Source: Leptolinea sp. HRD-7 (GTDB lineage Bacteria > Chloroflexota > Anaerolineae > Anaerolineales > Anaerolineaceae). Taken from it: 64,000 nt of DNA. The translations under genes were made by a program, and so were the position numbers. The number at the start of each line of letters is the position of its first letter. The stretch's first letter is position 1. Where the stretch lies: contig AP024710.1 of the NCBI GenBank assembly GCA_024363285.1, positions 3,194,001 through 3,258,000 of the forward strand. The letters are read 5' to 3'. The notes beneath the pieces are model-generated. The model ran no database searches. It was given only the letters and a program-made list of their open reading frames with translations, and was not told the origin of the DNA. Below are positions 7,528-15,986 of this stretch, one piece after another.

Positions 7528-7695
7528 TGGATAAAGAATGAATACCTACAGATCTCATCTACTACTCTGTCCCTGTCAAAATGGTGAGGGAATTACCTCC
7601 CCCATCCTGAAGTCATTAGACTGAATGATGGGGGAGTTGTATTTAAAAATACTATGAACCGATGAGACCATTATTAGATGAAGCAAGGAGACGAC
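7528..7695 (+). ncRNA. Structured 5' leader (candidate attenuator or cis-regulatory RNA)
   Basis: A perfect ten-base arm CTCCCCCATC (7597-7606) pairs with GATGGGGGAG (7627-7636). Inside it are a small internal loop and a four-base stem AGTC/GACT closing an ATTA loop, with GA steps on both sides that could form tandem sheared G-A pairs. A second small inverted repeat, GTATTT/AAATAC, spans 7639-7652. There is only a weak T-run after the main hairpin, so termination is uncertain. It does not match the glycine, THF or T-box consensus as I know them. Confidence 0.45.
7538..7624 (+). CDS. Possible 28-residue leader peptide
   Basis: An ATG ten bases after the predicted transcription start opens a 28-codon frame ending in TGA at 7622-7624. 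The frame runs through the 5' arm and inner stem of the leader hairpin, so a ribosome on it would prevent the hairpin from forming. It contains three consecutive Leu codons (CTA CTA CTC) and two Cys, but no run of Gly or Ser codons. The ribosome binding site is poor. A frame of this length can occur by chance. Confidence 0.2.
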   Translation: MNTYRSHLLLCPCQNGEGITSPILKSLD

Positions 7696-10600
7696 ATGAG
7701 TGATTTTTTGTTTCGCGGAACGCTGGCCGATCTTGATTATGATGTTCAGCACCTTATCGACCTTGAATCAGAGCGACAGGTCCGGAAATTAATACTAATC
7801 CCCAGTGAAAGCACCGCTCCTCTGGCAGTACGGGAAGCGCTGTCTTCTTCTTTCCAGAATATCTATGCCGAAGGATATCCGGACGAAGAAACACGTTGGA
7901 TGAAAGAAGCTGAAATCCTGGATTATGAAGAACGCCTGGCAAATTACCGCCGTTACGCCGATCCCCGCTATTACAAAGGCGTTGAGTATGCAGATGCCAT
8001 CGAAGCCCTGGCTCGCCGCCGATGCGCTGAACTCTTCGCCAATGAACGGGTCTCCGCTGATAACCTCTATGCGAATGTACAGGCTCTTTCCGGCGCTCCG
8101 GCTAACAATGCGGTTTACACATCGCTCATCAATCCCGGTGATACCATCCTCGGGATGAACCTGCTGCACGGCGGACATCTATCTCATGGTTCATCGGCGA
8201 ACCGCTCCGGTAAGCTGTACAAAGTGTTCCACTACGCTGTTGATCCGGCAACAGAGAAAATTGATTACGGTGCCCTTGCCGCCCTCGCCCAGGAATGCAA
8301 ACCAAAGATCATTATCGCCGGTTACAGTTCTTACCCGTGGGTGCCTGATTACGCAGAATACCGCCGTATCGCTGATAGCGTGGGTGCCTACCTCCTGGCA
8401 GATATCTCACACATTGCCGGTTTGACTGCCGCTGGAGTGATCGCATCTCCAGTTGGCTATGCGCATGTTATTACCTTCACCACCCATAAGACCCTTTGCG
8501 GTCCCCGCGGAGCCTGCATCCTCACATCTGATCTGGCTCTCGCAAAAAAGATCGACAAGGGTGTTTTCCCCGGTGAACAGGGCGGCCCGCATGTTCATAC
8601 CATGGCCGCGCTGGCTACTACCTTCAAATTGGCTAAATCGAAAGAATTCAAAGACCTTCAAGCTCAGATCGTAAAAAACAGTATCGCTCTAACTGCCCGG
8701 CTTCAGGAACGCGGCTTCCATATCCCCTTCAAAGGAACGGATACACACCTGGGCAATATCGACTGCAAAACAATTGTCGGGCCAGATGGCACCACCCTCT
8801 CTGGCGATATGGCAGCCCGCATTCTCGATATTGCCGGTCTGGTCTGCAACCGCAATACCATTCCTGGAGATAAATCTGCCTTCAACCCATCCGGTGTACG
8901 CTATGGTACACCCTGGATGACCCAACGCGGACTTAAAGAAGCTGACATGGTCAAAGTGGCGGATATTATGGCCGATGTCTTGAATGCCTGTATCCCCTAC
9001 TCTGTGGAAACCCGCCAGGGTTTGCAGTCCCGCGCTAAAGTGGATTTTGGCGTTCTTGAAAATGCCAAAATCCGCGTTCGTGACCTCGCGGCCAAAGCCG
9101 GCGCCGATATGACCGTAGGAAAATCCGGTTATCCGCACTTCTATTACCTTGACGACCCGGCCCCGTCCAAAGACGGTTGGTCGGCTCTCGACCTGGTGGG
9201 TGAAAAAGTACTCACCTTTGCCCACTATGTATTCACCAGTGACCTCAACGCATTGAAACCAGGTCAATCTATCCCCTGCAAGTTCAAAGCGGATAAGAAA
9301 ATGGTGGAAGGAGTTATCACGCTTATTGATGCCAGACATTTGCTGTTAAGCATCCCCTCAGGTGACGCTCCACTATCGGCTGCCTGGCTGCGAGGGCTTT
9401 CAGATGGCTATATCGCGTTTGATCCAGATGTCACCCGACGTTTCGCCGGGCCAGTCATCGTCCGCTATTCTTCCAAAGAACCGGTAACATCCGCTTCTGG
9501 AGATGCTGTTTGGACCTCAAAGCCGTACGCGCCCGGCCTGCCAGAAACTAACGGAGTTGCGCTTCCTGAGTTCATCTGGAATGAACCGGCTGATGCTCCA
9601 ATAAAAAAGACTGCCTTATATGAAACCCATCGTAAGTTGGGAGCCAAAATGGTGCCTTTTGCCGGCTGGGACATGCCTGTTTGGTACAGTGGTGTTGTAG
9701 AAGAACATCTGGCCACCCGTCAGGCTGCCGGATTGTTTGATGTTTCCCATATGGGTGTGTATCAGGCAGAAGGCCCCGATGCCGCATTGTTCCTTGATTC
9801 AGTGTGCGGTAACGATATCAGCGCGCTGGCGGTAGGCGAATCCTGCTACACCCATTTCCTGGACCCCAGATCCAATGTGATCGACGATACCCTTGTATAT
9901 CACCGCGCGGAAAACAAATACCTGGTGGTGGTGAATGCCTCTAATGATGATAAAGACTGGGCCTGGTTGAACGCTGTTCGCGAAGGCAAAGTCATGGTTG
10001 ATATCGCCCGTCCATGGGCTAAGATCATCGGTCGAAATGTAATCCTGCGCAATCTGCGAGATCCCAAAGAAGGCAAAGATATGCGTGTGGACATTGCCCT
10101 GCAGGGTCCGAAATCCCGCGATATCCTTTTAATGCTGGGCGCGGATAAAGTGACTGAGAAGAAAATCATGGCACTCAAACGCACTGAACTTTGCGAAGCC
10201 GTGGTTGGCGGATTTGACCTGGTTGTCTCCCGCACCGGGTATACCGGTGAACGGATGGCTTTCGAACTCTTCGTCCACCCCGATAAAGCGGTAGAACTAT
10301 GGAATCGGATCCTTGAAGCCGGACAGTTGATGGGCGTCAAACCCTGCGGGCTGGGCGCGCGTGACTCGCTGCGCACGGAAGCCGGCCTTCCTCTGTACGG
10401 TCACGAAATGGGCGGAAAAGACAACTTCTCCGTCTCCGAAGCAGGCTTTGGTTCATACGTCAAACTGTATAAACCATGGTTCATTGGCCGTGATGAATAC
10501 ATTCGTAAAGAAAAAGACCGCGGCAGCGTGGTCGTCCGCTTCCGCTTCCTGGAAAAGGGCATCCGCATGGCACACAATGGAGACCCGGTTGTCGATAAAA

Positions 10601-10830
10601 AAGGCCGGGTAATCGGCCAGGTCACCAGCTGCGCGGTAGATAGCGAAGGCTTCTTCACCGGACAGGCGCTTATTGAGTTAAAATCAGCGGTTGAAGGCAC
10701 ACCCATCTTTGTGTATCAATCAGCCCATAGCCTGGCTGAACAGAATATTGCAAAAATTAAGACGGGGGATAAAGTTGCCCTGCCATCGGCAGCCCTGGTG
10801 GTCAGCCGATTTCCTAAATTAACAGCCTGA
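7696..10830 (+). CDS. Serine hydroxymethyltransferase - aminomethyltransferase (GlyA-GcvT) fusion
   Basis: 1044 residues. Residues 1-440 are an SHMT domain (serine + THF to glycine + methylene-THF) with Y-A-E-G-Y-P at 57-62, L-A-D-I-S-H-I-A-G around 234-242 and the PLP lysine Lys265 in T-T-H-K-T-L-C-G-P-R-G. About 27 extra residues (63-90) sit between Y-A-E-G-Y-P and R-Y-Y-K-G, which are nearly contiguous in ordinary SHMTs. Residues 440-635 form a linker domain I do not recognise. Residues 636-1044 are a glycine-cleavage T protein (F-A-G-W-D-M-P, F-D-V-S-H-M-G, N-V-I-D-D at 727-731, R-T-G-Y-T-G-E). The fusion could pass methylene-THF between the two reactions. No gcvH or gcvP lies in the window. 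AAGGAG at 7685-7690 selects the ATG at 7696 rather than 7678. Confidence 0.92.
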   Translation: MSDFLFRGTLADLDYDVQHLIDLESERQVRKLILIPSESTAPLAVREALSSSFQNIYAEGYPDEETRWMKEAEILDYEERLANYRRYADPRYYKGVEYADAIEALARRRCAELFANERVSADNLYANVQALSGAPANNAVYTSLINPGDTILGMNLLHGGHLSHGSSANRSGKLYKVFHYAVDPATEKIDYGALAALAQECKPKIIIAGYSSYPWVPDYAEYRRIADSVGAYLLADISHIAGLTAAGVIASPVGYAHVITFTTHKTLCGPRGACILTSDLALAKKIDKGVFPGEQGGPHVHTMAALATTFKLAKSKEFKDLQAQIVKNSIALTARLQERGFHIPFKGTDTHLGNIDCKTIVGPDGTTLSGDMAARILDIAGLVCNRNTIPGDKSAFNPSGVRYGTPWMTQRGLKEADMVKVADIMADVLNACIPYSVETRQGLQSRAKVDFGVLENAKIRVRDLAAKAGADMTVGKSGYPHFYYLDDPAPSKDGWSALDLVGEKVLTFAHYVFTSDLNALKPGQSIPCKFKADKKMVEGVITLIDARHLLLSIPSGDAPLSAAWLRGLSDGYIAFDPDVTRRFAGPVIVRYSSKEPVTSASGDAVWTSKPYAPGLPETNGVALPEFIWNEPADAPIKKTALYETHRKLGAKMVPFAGWDMPVWYSGVVEEHLATRQAAGLFDVSHMGVYQAEGPDAALFLDSVCGNDISALAVGESCYTHFLDPRSNVIDDTLVYHRAENKYLVVVNASNDDKDWAWLNAVREGKVMVDIARPWAKIIGRNVILRNLRDPKEGKDMRVDIALQGPKSRDILLMLGADKVTEKKIMALKRTELCEAVVGGFDLVVSRTGYTGERMAFELFVHPDKAVELWNRILEAGQLMGVKPCGLGARDSLRTEAGLPLYGHEMGGKDNFSVSEAGFGSYVKLYKPWFIGRDEYIRKEKDRGSVVVRFRFLEKGIRMAHNGDPVVDKKGRVIGQVTSCAVDSEGFFTGQALIELKSAVEGTPIFVYQSAHSLAEQNIAKIKTGDKVALPSAALVVSRFPKLTA

Positions 10831-10855
10831 TAAACATCGCACATAAGGAGATTCA

Positions 10856-12076
10856 ATGGAAACAAATTGGAGCAGTCACTACGCTAAACGTACCAACAGG
10901 ATGAAAGCATCTGCCATCCGGGAATTACTGAAACTTACAGAAAAACCTGAAGTCATTTCTTTCGGCGGAGGCTTACCTGCCCCCGAAGTATTTCCCGTTG
11001 AGGCTGTAGCAAAAGCCTGTGATCGCGTATTGAAGGATTATAGTGAAAAAGCTCTTCAATATGGAACTACTGAGGGGTTTAATCCCCTTCGTGAAATGAT
11101 CGTGGCAGACGCAAAAAAACGCGGCCTCTCCTGTGATATTGACAACGTTCTGGTATCTTCCGGCTCACAACAGGCGCTAGACTTGATCGGAAAAGTCTTT
11201 ATCGATCCCGGTGATAAGATTCTGGTGGAAAATCCTACCTACCTGGGCGCGTTACAAGCCTGGAATTCCTATGAATGTGATTACATCACCGTTAAGTCTG
11301 ATGAGCACGGAATGCTCCCCGAAAGTCTTGAAGAAAAACTTAAGCAGCATCCGAAACTGATGTATGTTATCCCCAATTTTCAGAACCCGACCGGTATTTC
11401 CTTTACCCTGGAACGCCGGAAGAAAGTTGTGGAATTGGCCGATAAATACGGCATCCCGATCATTGAAGATGACCCGTACGGCCGTCTGCGTTACGAAGGT
11501 AAAGACCTTCCTTCCATAGCCCAATTAGACTCTGAAATGCGCGGACAGGAAAAAGGTCAGTATAACGGTAACGTAATCTACCTCAGCACGTTCTCAAAAA
11601 TTTTGGCTCCCGGTCTGCGTCTGGCCTGGTCTATTGGCGCGGTAGAAGCCATCTCGAAACTGGCCCAGGCAAAACAGGGTGTTGACCTGAATACGTCTAC
11701 ATTTAATCAGTTGATCGCATATGAGGTTGGAAAAGATGGTTTCATTGACCAACATATTGAAGTGATCCGCAAGGTCTACCACGAACGCCGTGATGTAATG
11801 CTGGACGCGCTTGAAGAACATTGCCCCAAAACCATCTCGTGGACACATCCGGAAGGCGGCCTTTTCCTGTGGGTCACCCTGCCGGAGGGCAATGATGCCG
11901 CAAAACTGATGATTGAAGCGCTAAAAGAAAATGTGGCGTATGTTCCCGGTGGCTCTTTCCACTCACTGGGCGGTGGTGATAACACCATGCGGCTAAACTT
12001 TTCCTTCTCAAACCCGCAGACGATCAACGAAGGAATTAGTCGATTGGCACGGGTGTTCAAAACCCATCTCAAATAG
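10856..12076 (+). CDS. PLP-dependent class I/II aminotransferase (2-aminoadipate/aromatic type)
   Basis: 406 residues of the fold-type I aminotransferase family, closest in style to LysN-like enzymes: I-S-F-G-G-G-L-P-A-P-E-V-F-P near residue 35, L-Q-Y-G-T-T-E-G, S-S-G-S-Q-Q-A-L-D-L-I-G, the P-N-F-Q-N-P-T-G motif, E-D-D-P-Y and the PLP lysine in S-T-F-S-K-I-L-A-P-G-L-R. It transfers an amino group to a 2-oxo acid; the amino-donor specificity cannot be read from sequence. AAGGAG precedes the ATG. It follows the GlyA-GcvT gene by 25 bases and ends at a strong terminator, so the two likely form one transcript. Confidence 0.88.
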   Translation: METNWSSHYAKRTNRMKASAIRELLKLTEKPEVISFGGGLPAPEVFPVEAVAKACDRVLKDYSEKALQYGTTEGFNPLREMIVADAKKRGLSCDIDNVLVSSGSQQALDLIGKVFIDPGDKILVENPTYLGALQAWNSYECDYITVKSDEHGMLPESLEEKLKQHPKLMYVIPNFQNPTGISFTLERRKKVVELADKYGIPIIEDDPYGRLRYEGKDLPSIAQLDSEMRGQEKGQYNGNVIYLSTFSKILAPGLRLAWSIGAVEAISKLAQAKQGVDLNTSTFNQLIAYEVGKDGFIDQHIEVIRKVYHERRDVMLDALEEHCPKTISWTHPEGGLFLWVTLPEGNDAAKLMIEALKENVAYVPGGSFHSLGGGDNTMRLNFSFSNPQTINEGISRLARVFKTHLK

Positions 12077-12090
12077 CAATAATAAAAGCA

Positions 12091-12122
12091 AAAAAATGGA
12101 CGGGATATCCCGTCCATTTTTT
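12091..12122. terminator. Bidirectional Rho-independent terminator
   Basis: A perfect 32-base palindrome with GC core TGGACGGG/CCCGTCCA flanked by A6 and T6 runs. It serves both the plus-strand aminotransferase gene and the converging minus-strand kinase gene. Confidence 0.9.
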
Positions 12123-12126
12123 TGTT

Positions 12127-13860
12127 TTAATAGATCAACAAACTGCTACCTGGTTTTTCCCACAATTTAAAGTCTCGTAAAATGGAGCCACCAATAAATT
12201 CACGTAAAAGCGAATTATCCGGTATTAAGCTTGAATCAACCGGCAGGAACCAGTCCAGAAAGGCCAGCAGACGTTTGGCTTCAATATATTCGGGAACTCC
12301 AAAAGGTACCTGACGTAACAATGGTTCTGCCAATGGTTTAAGAGCAGAAAGCTCATAAGCCAGTGCTGAATTAAACATATCATCCGCGTTTTCCTGAAAC
12401 GGAAAAATGTGACGTTTCTCTCCCCGCCGAACAGAATCCCATCTCTGGATGGTCTGCTGCGCGCTGTAACCACGCTCAGTGGCGTCACGCACGATTCTAC
12501 GCACCATGCGGGTATCGGTGGTGGAAATTCGGTTATGAAGGTCCAGGTTTAGCTGAGTGAGGCATGAGACATAAATTCGATAAGTTTGATCAGTCCGTAT
12601 TCCGGGAATCAGATCTGGATTAAGCCCGTGAATACCCTCCAGAACAATCACCTGATCCCTCTGTAACTTCACAACATCACCTGGTTCTGAGAGGCCGGTT
12701 TTGAAATTATATCGGGGCATCTGAATTTCCTGCCCGTTGATCAACTTTGTCAGATGATCACTGAAGAGGGCTGTATTCAATGCGCCAATGGACTCGAAAT
12801 CATACTGACCATTTTCATCTTTCGGTGTCTTTTCCCGGTCCACAAAATAATTATCGATCTCAACCGGAAATGGCATCAGCCCCTGTGCCAGAAGCTGAAT
12901 GCTCAATCGTTTTGAAAATGTCGTTTTTCCTGATGAAGAAGGACCAGCAATTAAAACGATTCTCTTACTGGCGGACTGATTGGCAACAGACTCCGCGATA
13001 TCCGCGATCTGCTGTTCGTGCAGCGCTTCGGAAACCAGTATAACTTCACGGATACGTTCTGAGCTTATAGCGTCATTCAACGCGCCAAGAGACTCGATCC
13101 CCAACCGGTTCAACCATTTGCCATACTGATGGAATGTCGTAAGTAATTTGGGATACGCTGGCATCGGGGATAGTTCTTTCGGCGCGTGACGGCGCGGGAA
13201 CTGTAAAACAAACCCGTCACCAAATTCTGTCAGTCCAAACCACTTTAGATACCCGGTAGAAGGTACCATATAGCCGTGATGATAATCGCGGTGAACTCCC
13301 AGACTGTACAAAACCAGTGTGTCTTTTTGACGGTATTTCAACAGCCTTACTTTATCTTCGTTGCCATGATCCTTGAAATACTGGATGGCTTCGGTAAGCG
13401 GAACTTGTTCACGCTCAAAAGCGATATCATCTTCCACCAGTTTTCGCATCCGCCTTTCAAGCCGGGTGAGGTCAACTTCAGTGACCTTGCCATTTTTGAT
13501 CACCTGGCAGAAAAAACCACCGGAAGATACTGAATGGTCGATCGTCAGTAGATAATCACTATACAATTCTTCAAATGCCGCTTCAAGAAGGAATGTAAGT
13601 GAACGGCGGTAAATGCGGGCGCCGTCAGTGTCAGACATGGATACAGGTTTAACCCGCGAGTCAATGCTGATCGGGTAAGTTAGTTCTTTTAATTCACCAT
13701 TGATGATCGCCCCAACGATCGGTGGGTTATCCCATTCGGGTAAAACCTTCAGGAATTGTACGATTTCACTGCCCCGGTCACCGCGGATCACGCGACCATC
13801 AGTCAAATACACCTCAACAGATGGTTGAGGATGAGTAAGATAAAAGTGGTTATTTTCCAT
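12127..13860 (-). CDS. Nucleoside (uridine) kinase with N-terminal ThrRS-like TGS/SAD domains
   Basis: 577 residues. Residues 10-75 look like a TGS-type domain and 80-270 like the second additional domain of threonyl-tRNA synthetase, with D-H-S-V-S-S-G-G-F-F-C near 108-118. Residues 295-577 are a P-loop uridine-kinase-type domain: Walker A G-P-S-S-S-G-K-T at 306-313, an E-I-D-N-Y-F substrate motif and V-L-E-G-I-H-G-L as Walker B. It probably phosphorylates a nucleoside using ATP or GTP; the role of the synthetase-like part is unknown. TAGAAT (13870-13875, minus strand), preceded by TGC, lies nine bases before the ATG, so the mRNA would be nearly leaderless. Confidence 0.85.
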   Translation of the reverse strand: MENNHFYLTHPQPSVEVYLTDGRVIRGDRGSEIVQFLKVLPEWDNPPIVGAIINGELKELTYPISIDSRVKPVSMSDTDGARIYRRSLTFLLEAAFEELYSDYLLTIDHSVSSGGFFCQVIKNGKVTEVDLTRLERRMRKLVEDDIAFEREQVPLTEAIQYFKDHGNEDKVRLLKYRQKDTLVLYSLGVHRDYHHGYMVPSTGYLKWFGLTEFGDGFVLQFPRRHAPKELSPMPAYPKLLTTFHQYGKWLNRLGIESLGALNDAISSERIREVILVSEALHEQQIADIAESVANQSASKRIVLIAGPSSSGKTTFSKRLSIQLLAQGLMPFPVEIDNYFVDREKTPKDENGQYDFESIGALNTALFSDHLTKLINGQEIQMPRYNFKTGLSEPGDVVKLQRDQVIVLEGIHGLNPDLIPGIRTDQTYRIYVSCLTQLNLDLHNRISTTDTRMVRRIVRDATERGYSAQQTIQRWDSVRRGEKRHIFPFQENADDMFNSALAYELSALKPLAEPLLRQVPFGVPEYIEAKRLLAFLDWFLPVDSSLIPDNSLLREFIGGSILRDFKLWEKPGSSLLIY

Positions 13861-13869
13861 GGGATTTTT

Positions 13870-13875
13870 ATTCTA
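13870..13875 (-). promoter_or_regulatory. Extended -10 box for the nucleoside kinase
   Basis: TGC-TAGAAT on the minus strand, nine bases before the ATG at 13860. No Shine-Dalgarno sequence and no clear -35 are visible. Confidence 0.4.
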
Positions 13876-13925
13876 GCATAATCAATCAGGTAATAAAATC
13901 CTTAAACACAGGTTCACTGGCGCTC

Positions 13926-14615
13926 TCAATCTACAGATTCGGCGTCATGCAGAAATATCACTTCGTCATACCCAAGAGATCGTATCAGACGGTCTAAATA
14001 AACCTCGGCATTTATACGGGCCTGATTCAAAATTCCATCCTCTATAGCCGAGTTAAATATTTCTTCTTCCGCTTTCTGCCGGGCCAGAGTTTCCAATTGC
14101 GTATCCTGTTTCACCAGTAGCCCGGTTTGTCTGTCATATACATACGAAGACTGATTATCTAACCGGTAGACAAGCACCTCTGGTTCAGGTAATTTTATCG
14201 TAACTGCTTTACCGTGTAACTGCACATCACGCAACCCCAATTTTTCCAGATTAATCCCGGCCGTTACATCACCGTGCGCAACAAATAACAATTTATCACC
14301 AAACAATGCTTTCAAGTCTTCGCGTCCGGAATCGGCAGTGATCACTTTTTCCACGGAATATTGAATAGTCTCCAAACGTGCCAGAGTTCGTACCTCGTGT
14401 ATGATGCTTACGGGATCCGGAACGATGGTCGGAGTGGGTTCCATAAACCTTGCCACCCGGGTGGAAATATCCTGGTTGGCCTGTTGAAGCGAACCCAATG
14501 TTCTATCTTCGATCTGGCTAACCTGATTGGACATCAGGTAATAAAGCGCGGCTCCCATGATCAGGAATAAGACCATAATAATCAATATCAAGCCGGTAAA
14601 TTGACTGGGTTTCAT
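13926..14615 (-). CDS. DUF4230 domain membrane-anchored protein
   Basis: 229 residues. One N-terminal membrane helix (about residues 8-28) is followed by a periplasm-side or extracellular domain with the DUF4230 pattern: R-T-L-A-R-L-E-T-I-Q-Y-S-V-E-K-V, then G-D-V-T-A-G-I-N-L-E-K-L and L-P-E-P-E-V-L. The C-terminal third is helical and contains A-R-Q-K-A-E-E-E. The family has no known function but usually sits as a single-pass envelope protein. AAGGGG lies upstream of the ATG. The gene stands alone, divergent from the SanA-like operon. Confidence 0.75.
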   Translation of the reverse strand: MKPSQFTGLILIIMVLFLIMGAALYYLMSNQVSQIEDRTLGSLQQANQDISTRVARFMEPTPTIVPDPVSIIHEVRTLARLETIQYSVEKVITADSGREDLKALFGDKLLFVAHGDVTAGINLEKLGLRDVQLHGKAVTIKLPEPEVLVYRLDNQSSYVYDRQTGLLVKQDTQLETLARQKAEEEIFNSAIEDGILNQARINAEVYLDRLIRSLGYDEVIFLHDAESVD

Positions 14616-14694
14616 AGGCTTCTACCCCTTTCTATACGTATTGTACGGTTTTTTCACCGACTGGTTGCGAGGGATCTACTAGTCTTCCTCATGG

Positions 14695-14700
14695 TAGAAT
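14695..14700 (+). promoter_or_regulatory. -10 box for the SanA-like gene
   Basis: TAGAAT nine bases before the GTG at 14710; the transcript would have an untranslated leader of only two or three bases. No ribosome binding site is visible. Confidence 0.35.
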
Positions 14701-14709
14701 AATTCATCA

Positions 14710-15396
14710 GTGAAGAAGAAAAATTTTCGAAAGATCATCTTGTTTATCCTTCTATCGTTGCTTGTGATCTTTATAGCCCCGGTGATCATTGCGTACGTAT
14801 CTTCACTGGGGAAACGGTTTCCACTGGGTGTCGCGCCTCTGGGAAAAACGGCTATTGTATTTGGGGCTGGCCTTTATCGTGACGGTTCTCCATCAACGGT
14901 ACTGCGCGACCGGGTGTTAACCGCCGTGGAATTGTATAAAGCCGGCAAAGTCGATAAATTACTCATGAGCGGCGACAATAGCACGCTCAGCTACAACGAA
15001 CCCGGAGCCATGAAAAAGTATGCCATGCAACTGGGTATCTCAGAAGATGCCATTGTGCTGGATTACGCCGGTCGCCGGACATACGATACCTGTTATCGGG
15101 CAAAAGCGATCTTCGGTGTTACTGAAGCCACTCTAGTTACACAGGATTACCATCTTCCCCGGGCGTTATTCATCTGCGAGAATCTGGGATTAAAAGCAGT
15201 AGGGGTAAGCGCCGACCGGCGGACATATACCCGGATAACATATATCTACTGGTGTCTCCGTGAAATCCCGGCCACATTTACCGCTTTTTTGGATGTATTC
15301 ATCACACATCCGGAACCGATCCTTGGTGAACCTTTGCCGATTTATCCGCCGGATGGCGACAATATGGAACAGATATACGAGGAAAATCCATCATGA
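14710..15396 (+). CDS. SanA/YdcF-like DUF218 envelope protein
   Basis: 228 residues: an N-terminal membrane anchor (about 7-30), then the DUF218 domain with V-F-G-A-G-L-Y-R-D-G-S-P-S, L-R-D-R-V-L-T-A-V-E-L-Y-K-A-G-K, L-M-S-G-D-N, the N-E-P-G-A-M-K loop and the Y-D-T-C-Y-R-A and Q-D-Y-H-L-P-R-A motifs. These are the SanA-type signatures; E. coli SanA contributes to envelope barrier function but its reaction is not established. GTG start. The stop overlaps the next gene's ATG by four bases (ATGA), so the two are translationally coupled. Confidence 0.82.
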   Translation: MKKKNFRKIILFILLSLLVIFIAPVIIAYVSSLGKRFPLGVAPLGKTAIVFGAGLYRDGSPSTVLRDRVLTAVELYKAGKVDKLLMSGDNSTLSYNEPGAMKKYAMQLGISEDAIVLDYAGRRTYDTCYRAKAIFGVTEATLVTQDYHLPRALFICENLGLKAVGVSADRRTYTRITYIYWCLREIPATFTAFLDVFITHPEPILGEPLPIYPPDGDNMEQIYEENPS

Positions 15397-15977
15397 CGAC
15401 GCGAGATGAAGCATTTCAAATAGTTACTCGATATGTAAAAAACGCAAGCCTGATCAACCACATGCTCTCTGTTGAAGCCGCCATGCGATATTACGCGGAA
15501 AAATTGGGCGGAGACGTAGAGACATGGGGTGTCGCGGGGTTAATCCATGATTTTGACTGGGAAATCCACCCTACCCTTGAAGAACATCCATCCGCCGGCG
15601 CGCCAATTTTGAGAGAACTAAATGTGCCGGAAGAGATCGTGCATGCTGTGCTCAGTCACGGTGAAGGTGTCGAGCGCGTTTCAATAATGGAAAAGTGTCT
15701 GGCAGCAGTTGATGAATTAACCGGTCTGGTAACAGCCGTCGCGCTGGTGCGTCCGTCTCGGTCACTGTATGACCTTACCGCTTCCTCTGTAAAAAAGAAA
15801 TGGAAAGATCGCGCGTTCGCCGCGGCAATAAACCGCGAAGAGATCGCCGCCAATACACAAGCCTTTGGCATGGAGCTATGGCCTCACGTGGATAACGTCA
15901 TTGTGGCCATGCGGGTTATTGCACCACAACTTGAACTGGAAGGCACGCTGCTTCCAGATGGTTCACCCCGCGCTTAA
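15393..15977 (+). CDS. HD-domain (HDIG-type) phosphohydrolase
   Basis: 194 residues. Metal ligands are recognisable: H in N-H-M-L-S-V-E, the H-D of G-L-I-H-D-F-D-W-E, the H of E-E-H-P-S-A-G, H in L-S-H-G-E, and D in A-A-V-D-E-L. This gives the HDIG-subgroup order used by small bacterial phosphohydrolases, acting on a nucleotide or other phosphate ester. Substrate unknown. It is the second gene of a three-gene operon behind the SanA-like protein. Confidence 0.8.
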   Translation: MTTRDEAFQIVTRYVKNASLINHMLSVEAAMRYYAEKLGGDVETWGVAGLIHDFDWEIHPTLEEHPSAGAPILRELNVPEEIVHAVLSHGEGVERVSIMEKCLAAVDELTGLVTAVALVRPSRSLYDLTASSVKKKWKDRAFAAAINREEIAANTQAFGMELWPHVDNVIVAMRVIAPQLELEGTLLPDGSPRA

Positions 15978-15986
15978 TCTCAAAAA

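Noticed and set aside
7528..7695. Glycine or THF riboswitch before the glyA-gcvT fusion
   Set aside because: Gene context suggested it, but the consensus stretches of these aptamers as I know them are not visible; only a generic hairpin is supported.
8689..9339. 216-codon minus-strand open frame within glyA-gcvT
   Set aside because: Shadow of the strongly conserved SHMT domain.
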